From the NCBI RefSeq assembly GCF_002964665.1, contig NZ_PQBZ01000002.1, forward strand, positions 248,001 to 312,000: DNA of 64,000 bases, read 5' to 3'. Origin of the DNA: Pseudoalteromonas sp. T1lg23B. Its GTDB lineage: Bacteria; Pseudomonadota; Gammaproteobacteria; Enterobacterales; Alteromonadaceae. Below the pieces are notes generated by a model, which saw only the letters and a list, made by a program, of their open reading frames with translations, was not told the DNA's origin and did no database searches. The position numbers and the translations under genes are program-made. This document shows positions 59,414 through 64,000 of the stretch, one piece after another (the stretch's first letter is position 1; every line of letters starts with the position of its first letter).

Positions 59414-60757
59414 ATGAATTTAGTTAAATATCAAATAATAGGACTACTCAGCTTTGCATTATTAGCTGGATGTGGCGGTGGTTCAAGCTCAGAAGGGCAA
59501 TCTAATGCGGGGACCAACTCTAACACAGGTTCGACATCGGATACGGGTGGCAGCCAGCAGGTAGATAACATTGCACCCGTTATTACCCTCAATGGCGAAG
59601 CGAATATAACGGTTATCATGCAAGAAGGTTATCAAGAGCTCGGTGCCGTCGCAGTCGATGGTGTGGATGGTGTGCTACCCGTAACGATTTCTCATGATCT
59701 GGATATCACAAAAGAAGGTGACTACACGGTAACTTATTCAGCCACTGATAAATCTGGAAATCAAGCCTCCTTGCAGCGAATGGTAAGGGTTGTAGAGGCA
59801 AAACGTCTATCAGATGTTATCTCAGATGATGCTTTTTTGCAGTGTGCTTTGAATGCGGGCTACACATATGCGTTTGAAGTGGATGAGCTATCGTGTGCAA
59901 ATAAAGGGATCACTTCAGTACAGGGTATAGAGTACTTAGTCGCAATAAAAAAGCTTGTGCTACTTAATAACCTTTTGACGGAAATCGATGTTAGCAAAAA
60001 TACTCAACTTCAGCAGTTGGATGTTGCAATCAACCAGCTATCTAACCTTGATGTGAGTAATAATGTAAGTCTTGTAGAATTGAACGCCTTCCACAACAAG
60101 CTAGATAGTATTGATGTGACCAATAATATTAGCCTTACATCATTGAGCGTTGATTCAAATAACTTGATCAGTATTGATGTAAGCAATAATTTTCACCTTA
60201 GACAGTTACATCTAGGGTTAAATCAACTTCAAAATGTGGATTTGAGTCAAAATACAGTGCTGGAAGATTTATCCATTCAACTTAATCAGCTCACCGAGTT
60301 AGATTTGAGCAACAATGAGAAGCTCAAGTCGCTGTGGGCATTTGATAATAATATATCCCATATAGACCTATCTAAACACTCAAAACTGGAACAATTACGT
60401 ATAGAGGATAATAAGCTTACAGATATCGTCCTAACGAACAATGTATTGTTAGAATGGCTAGCATTGTCTGATAACCCACTGACTTTTGTAGATTTGAGTA
60501 AAAATGATCAGCTAAGGTCAATTTCTATTGCTGGGGCTAATCTAAGCTACTTGGATACCCGTTCCAACACGCAATTGACGTGGCTAGATTTAACGGCAAA
60601 TTCTTTAACAGCAATAGATGTACGTCAAAACTTGGTACTGGAAACATTACGTTTAGAAGGTAACCAGCTGTTGGAAATTGATTTAACGATGAATAACAAA
60701 CTAACGGAAGTTCTGCTTGATAAAGGCGTTACGTGCAGTGGACAGGCTTGCCCTTAG
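59414..60757 (+). CDS. Leucine-rich-repeat surface lipoprotein
   Basis: Exported lipoprotein of 447 residues. The lipobox is LLAGC, followed by a Gly/Ser/Thr/Asn-rich linker (about 20-50). A DUF5011-like immunoglobulin fold comes next at about 53-130 (APVITLNGEANITVIMQEGY and KEGDYTVTYSATDKSGNQA). After it are roughly 12 leucine-rich repeats of 21 residues of the form D-(V/L)-S-x-N-x-x-L-x-x-L-x-x-x-x-N-x-L-x-x-I. The regular 21-residue period and SxN motifs resemble the bacterial internalin/PpI-like LRR type. It probably binds a protein or polysaccharide partner; the partner is unknown. Confidence 0.85.
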   Translation: MNLVKYQIIGLLSFALLAGCGGGSSSEGQSNAGTNSNTGSTSDTGGSQQVDNIAPVITLNGEANITVIMQEGYQELGAVAVDGVDGVLPVTISHDLDITKEGDYTVTYSATDKSGNQASLQRMVRVVEAKRLSDVISDDAFLQCALNAGYTYAFEVDELSCANKGITSVQGIEYLVAIKKLVLLNNLLTEIDVSKNTQLQQLDVAINQLSNLDVSNNVSLVELNAFHNKLDSIDVTNNISLTSLSVDSNNLISIDVSNNFHLRQLHLGLNQLQNVDLSQNTVLEDLSIQLNQLTELDLSNNEKLKSLWAFDNNISHIDLSKHSKLEQLRIEDNKLTDIVLTNNVLLEWLALSDNPLTFVDLSKNDQLRSISIAGANLSYLDTRSNTQLTWLDLTANSLTAIDVRQNLVLETLRLEGNQLLEIDLTMNNKLTEVLLDKGVTCSGQACP

Positions 60758-60765
60758 TTGAATAA

Positions 60766-60786
60766 AAAGCCGCTTAATGCGGCTTT
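60766..60786 (+). terminator. Bidirectional terminator after the LRR gene
   Basis: AAAGCCGC (60766-60773), loop TTAAT, GCGGCTTT (60779-60786). It lies between convergent genes and may serve both. Confidence 0.85.
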
Positions 60787-60792
60787 ATTCGT

Positions 60793-61491
60793 TCATAAGC
60801 TGGCTCTAATTTTTTTAATTCTTCGGTTAATAATATGACGCAGCCAATGTTGATATAACCATTTTTTTATGCCGGTTAAGTTACTGAATCTGTGATAAAA
60901 CGAGTCGGGAACTGTGAATAATCCAAGAGATTTAATGATACTCTCTCGTTGGATGTAAGTATGGTTGCCAACAAATTCATTATCCGGTTTTTGTAGACAA
61001 GGAGTCGCTATACCATAGCCTTTGAACGGGCCCGTATGATTTATAAAGCGTTGTTGAATAGCTTTTAAATAGGCGCTGTCTATGATGTATCCTTCCAGTT
61101 CTAGCCAATGATCATTGATATAGACTTCAACCCAGCTATGAATGATGGTTTTGGGGGCGAGTAATAATATCCAATTGGGCATCACGCCTTGCTTTAAGTC
61201 ATTGCTAATCACAAAACCTTGCAAGCGACAGGGAATACCGACGGCACGCAGTAGCGCCATTAATAGGGTGCCTTTAGTATTACATTGACCATAACCTTGC
61301 TGTAATACTTCACTGGCCGACAAACTATCGCGAGCACTGTAGCCAAACCGTATCTCATCTTTAACAAAATCATATATGGCCTTTAGCGCAACGGGTTTGT
61401 CTAGCGAGTACCAGCCTCTAGATACAATAAGTGCTTGAATGTCGGGATGATTAAAGTCCAGTAAAGGGGTGTGTGTTAAGAGTTCTTGCAT
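60793..61491 (-). CDS. Transglutaminase-like domain protein
   Basis: Protein of 232 residues with a transglutaminase/protease-like core. The nucleophile Cys is in GYGQCNTKGTLLMALLRAVG, the His in IHSWVEVYINDHWLELEGY, with a following Asp in YIIDSAY. There is no signal peptide. Such proteins can be peptidases or transglutaminases; many are uncharacterised. It lies downstream of the AraC regulator with a 66-bp gap in the same direction, so it may be regulated by it. Confidence 0.82.
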   Translation of the reverse strand: MQELLTHTPLLDFNHPDIQALIVSRGWYSLDKPVALKAIYDFVKDEIRFGYSARDSLSASEVLQQGYGQCNTKGTLLMALLRAVGIPCRLQGFVISNDLKQGVMPNWILLLAPKTIIHSWVEVYINDHWLELEGYIIDSAYLKAIQQRFINHTGPFKGYGIATPCLQKPDNEFVGNHTYIQRESIIKSLGLFTVPDSFYHRFSNLTGIKKWLYQHWLRHIINRRIKKIRASL

Positions 61492-61557
61492 GTTTATACT
61501 CCTCGGTCTTTTTGAGCAGTATGTCAGTCTGTATGGGTAAAAAATTGAATAAACTGG

Positions 61558-62277
61558 CTATGGAACTGGTTTTTCAACACAGGCCAAGGCACGTCGCAAA
61601 GTGATGCCAAATTGCTTTTTAAAAGTGCGACTAAGATGGGCGCTGTCGGCAAAGCCTGCAATATAAGCGGCGTGCGTTGCACTGTCGCCGCTACTGAGTG
61701 ATTGAATTGCACACATGAGTCGTCGCCACAGTAAATAAGGTCGCCATGGTAGTTGCATATTGTCTTTAAAGAGGTGCAAAAAGCGAGACTCAGATAATGC
61801 GAGTGACTGCGCTACATCTTTTGCAAGCCAATGTTCAGGTTTTAAGCAGTCTTGACTAAAGCACAGGTTGAGCCGACTTAGCAATGTGGTAATGCGTGGG
61901 TCCAAATGTGTTGCTGTGCTAGCCGTATAAGTGAGGTTGACGCGTGCCAGTAAGTCGATGAGATTGTCTGAATTATTGTCGTGCGCTTCAAGGGGCCAAG
62001 TCATTAAGTCATTACCAGCGAGTAACTCCCTCGCCTGTGATCCCAGTTGGCTGCTTGGCTCAATGAGGATCACCCAACCTTGTTGTAGGGTCAGCTGATG
62101 AGGAATATCCGCTTCAAGGAGACTCAGCATGTTATTTACGGGGGGTTGGTTTGCAACGACTAACGTACTTTGTTGATCGGGCAAAGTGAGTTGCATTAAC
62201 GCATGATGGTGCATCTCAGTGTCGAGTACCTGAGTGCGAATAGCGAAGATCCCTGGCTCAAGAAATAATGTTTTCAT
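61558..62277 (-). CDS. AraC family transcriptional regulator
   Basis: Protein of 239 residues. The C-terminal part has the two helix-turn-helix units of AraC/XylS proteins (LALSESRFLHLFKDNMQLPWRPYLLWRRL and HAAYIAGFADSAHLSRTFKKQFGITLRRAL in pieces). The N-terminal 130 residues look like a cupin-type effector domain. It is upstream of the transglutaminase-like gene. Effector and targets are unknown. Confidence 0.9.
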   Translation of the reverse strand: MKTLFLEPGIFAIRTQVLDTEMHHHALMQLTLPDQQSTLVVANQPPVNNMLSLLEADIPHQLTLQQGWVILIEPSSQLGSQARELLAGNDLMTWPLEAHDNNSDNLIDLLARVNLTYTASTATHLDPRITTLLSRLNLCFSQDCLKPEHWLAKDVAQSLALSESRFLHLFKDNMQLPWRPYLLWRRLMCAIQSLSSGDSATHAAYIAGFADSAHLSRTFKKQFGITLRRALACVEKPVP

Positions 62278-62291
62278 TGATTGACGATAAC

Positions 62292-62322
62292 AAAAAACCG
62301 AAGCAAGCGCTTCGGTTTTTTT
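62292..62322 (-). terminator. Terminator of ppaC
   Basis: AAAAAACCGAAGC (62292-62304), loop AAGC, GCTTCGGTTTTTT (62309-62321). Strong on both strands; lies just after the ppaC stop on the minus strand, ahead of the AraC gene. Confidence 0.88.
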
Positions 62323-62343
62323 AAAGGGTTCTTACTTAAGTGA

Positions 62344-63264
62344 TTAAGCAAATGCATCTTGTAGTGGTGGTACAACTTGTTTTTTGCGGCTCAATACACC
62401 GTCAAGCCAAACGCGGCTTTGTTCAGGCTTCACACCGTAGGCTGCTTCAATCACACCTTCGTCGTCTGATGCGATCAGCATTTGTGAGCCTTCTTTCATA
62501 ATGTCAGTGAGCAGTAGTAATACTGAGTGACGGCCACCTTCTTCTTTCAACTTAGCGATATCAGCTTCTAAGTCTGCTTTGATATCATCAAATACAGATA
62601 AATCAATTACTTCTAGCTGGCCAATACCTACAAGCTTACCGTTCATGTTGAAATCTTTAAAATCACGCATCACAAGGTCGCGTGCTGGCGTGCCTTCAAC
62701 TGCTGATTTTACTTTGAACATGTCCATGCCCAGTTCTTTGAAATCTTCAACACCTGCTATCTCAGCCAGCGCTTCAACACACTTGATGTCAGCTGTGGTG
62801 CACGTTGGTGATTTGAAGATAACTGTATCACTTAAGATTGCACACATCATGATGCCTGCAATATCTTTAGGAATTTCTACGCCATAGAAGTCATACATCA
62901 TTTTAATGATGGTGTTGCTACAGCCTACTGGGCGGATCCAACACTCAAGTGGCGTAGAGGTTGTTAAGTCACCTAACTTATGGTGATCAACCACGCCTAC
63001 AACGGTGGCCTGATCAATATCATCAGGTGCTTGTGTTTTTTCTGTGTGGTCAACGATGTACACGTTTTCACCCGCGTAGCTCATTTTAAGTTCAGGCGCT
63101 TCAAACCCAAAACGGTCAAGAATAAACTGGGTTTCAGGTGATACTTCGCCCAAACGTGTTGGGATAGCTGCTTCACCAATTTTGTTTTTTAAATATGCCA
63201 GTGCAATTGCACCACAAATAGAATCTGAATCTGGGATTTTATGACCCACTACGTACATTGTCAT
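62344..63264 (-). CDS. ppaC: Manganese-dependent inorganic pyrophosphatase (family II)
   Basis: Hydrolyses pyrophosphate; a DHH-family enzyme distinct from the common Ppa. It has 306 residues with the metal-binding VGHKIPDSDSICGAIAL, VVGVVDHHKLGDL (the DHH motif), and the C-terminal SRKKQVVPPL that binds substrate. The length is normal. Found in a subset of marine gammaproteobacteria and Vibrio in addition to or instead of family I enzymes. It is a single gene. Confidence 0.95.
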   Translation of the reverse strand: MTMYVVGHKIPDSDSICGAIALAYLKNKIGEAAIPTRLGEVSPETQFILDRFGFEAPELKMSYAGENVYIVDHTEKTQAPDDIDQATVVGVVDHHKLGDLTTSTPLECWIRPVGCSNTIIKMMYDFYGVEIPKDIAGIMMCAILSDTVIFKSPTCTTADIKCVEALAEIAGVEDFKELGMDMFKVKSAVEGTPARDLVMRDFKDFNMNGKLVGIGQLEVIDLSVFDDIKADLEADIAKLKEEGGRHSVLLLLTDIMKEGSQMLIASDDEGVIEAAYGVKPEQSRVWLDGVLSRKKQVVPPLQDAFA

Positions 63265-63539
63265 TAGACGGTGCTCCTTAAATTTTGGCTGTCATTTTAG
63301 CAAAGAATATGAGCAATTAAACAGCTAAAAAGTCGCATACTTGATGGCCTGCTATAAATAACAGGTTTTATGTTATAAAAATGTATAAATTGCGCTTGTT
63401 TTAATGTGAATATTAGAATTATCTGCGGGTGATTAATTCACTGTCATATGTTTGTAATAAATTATTCCGCGATGTTTTTTATAAAAATTCCTCATTTTGA
63501 CTTATTTCTGTGTCATTAATACTCTTGCTATGTCGCACC

Positions 63540-64000
63540 GTGGCAAAACCTAGTCAGGATATGGTTGATGCTCAACAGCAAGCGCAGTCGCTACACTGGT
63601 TGAAAAAAATAACACACAGTCGCAAGCAACAGCTCAGTTGGATCATGATACTACTGGCAAGCCCGATTATTGTTGTATTGACAATGTTGCCGCCATTGGA
63701 TTATTTACCACCACTCAAAAAAGATTCTATAGATTCATTCATCCGCTTTCCTGCCAGTGCGCATTTAGATTTGATTGAACAGGAAATCGTGATGCCAATG
63801 GCGAACAGGCTCGAACCGTATCTTAGTGGCAACGCAGAGCCCAAAGTTAAAAACTATTACATAGCCGTGTCCCCAGGCATTATGTCAATGGGGACGCGAG
63901 CGCAGGATCAAACGCAAATAAATGAACTTAAAGCTTTGATAAGCAACGAAGTAATGAAAGGTTTCCCCGATACGAAAGCGTTTACCACACAAGGCTCAAT
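63540..64000 (+). CDS. RND-type transporter, N-terminal part (runs off the window)
   Basis: About 153 residues of a membrane protein. The N-terminus is polar and followed by TM1 (SWIMILLASPIIVVLTMLP). Then comes the start of a periplasmic loop with FPASAHLDLIEQEIVMPMANRLEPYLSG, which has the spacing of the RND porter domain (ending I-x-x-P-x-x-x-x-L). The GTG at 63540 opens the frame; ATG 63561 is an alternative. The longer N-terminal tail is unlike AcrB. The type cannot be fixed without the rest. Confidence 0.6.
   Translation, partial: MAKPSQDMVDAQQQAQSLHWLKKITHSRKQQLSWIMILLASPIIVVLTMLPPLDYLPPLKKDSIDSFIRFPASAHLDLIEQEIVMPMANRLEPYLSGNAEPKVKNYYIAVSPGIMSMGTRAQDQTQINELKALISNEVMKGFPDTKAFTTQGS

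Overview
The window reads as chromosomal DNA of a marine gammaproteobacterium of the order Alteromonadales, most likely Pseudoalteromonas or a close relative. This is inferred from the gene neighbourhoods, the protein sequences and the moderate, slightly AT-rich base composition; no rRNA gene is present to confirm it. I saw no tRNA, rRNA or CRISPR array.

Layout. 1-2.4 kb: dsbD (cut by the window start) and cutA on the minus strand, then fxsA. 2.4-7.8 kb: the heat-shock groES-groEL operon behind a sigma32-type promoter. A group II intron begins on the last base of the groEL stop codon and ends just before the operon terminator. It carries a reverse transcriptase/maturase/HNH protein and, in domain IV, a second small gene (DUF2188). 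The first 461 nt of the insertion look like the 5' end of another group II intron. 8.0-12.5 kb: a four-gene secretion locus (PapD-like chaperone, two DUF4402 subunits, usher-like protein) resembling the alternate chaperone-usher (CS1-like) pathway. 12.8-18.9 kb: accessory enzymes, namely an S41 protease, a frameshifted serine hydrolase lipoprotein, an NTF2-like protein, an S66 peptidase and a flavin amine oxidase. 19.1-23.2 kb: a two-gene RND efflux pump.

23.4-38 kb is mostly housekeeping. The EF-P gene sits between both of its modification enzymes (epmB, efp, epmA). Then come a short chemotaxis receptor, a GDPD and a DMT transporter, rnr-rlmB, the nucleotide-pool genes yjjG and yjjX, prkB and galE. 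38-48.4 kb is a dispersed version of the gmk-rpoZ-spoT-trmH-recG cluster, with ridA, a FapA-like DUF342 gene and the divergent asnC/asnA pair inserted between spoT and trmH. spoT has a one-base frameshift in its hydrolase domain.

48.5-54.9 kb holds an S9 peptidase, slmA, coaBC, radC and the rpmB-rpmG ribosomal operon. 55-64 kb holds a CadC-like membrane regulator divergent from a two-domain hydrolase lipoprotein, a leucine-rich-repeat lipoprotein, a transglutaminase-like protein, an AraC regulator, ppaC and the start of another RND-type protein.

The most unusual part is the groEL-associated intron: its splice junctions regenerate a TAA stop, its EBS1 loop matches the end of groEL, its 5' end is duplicated, and it carries a cargo gene. 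The two one-base frameshifts (spoT, serine hydrolase) are either real mutations or sequencing errors. Raw reads would decide.
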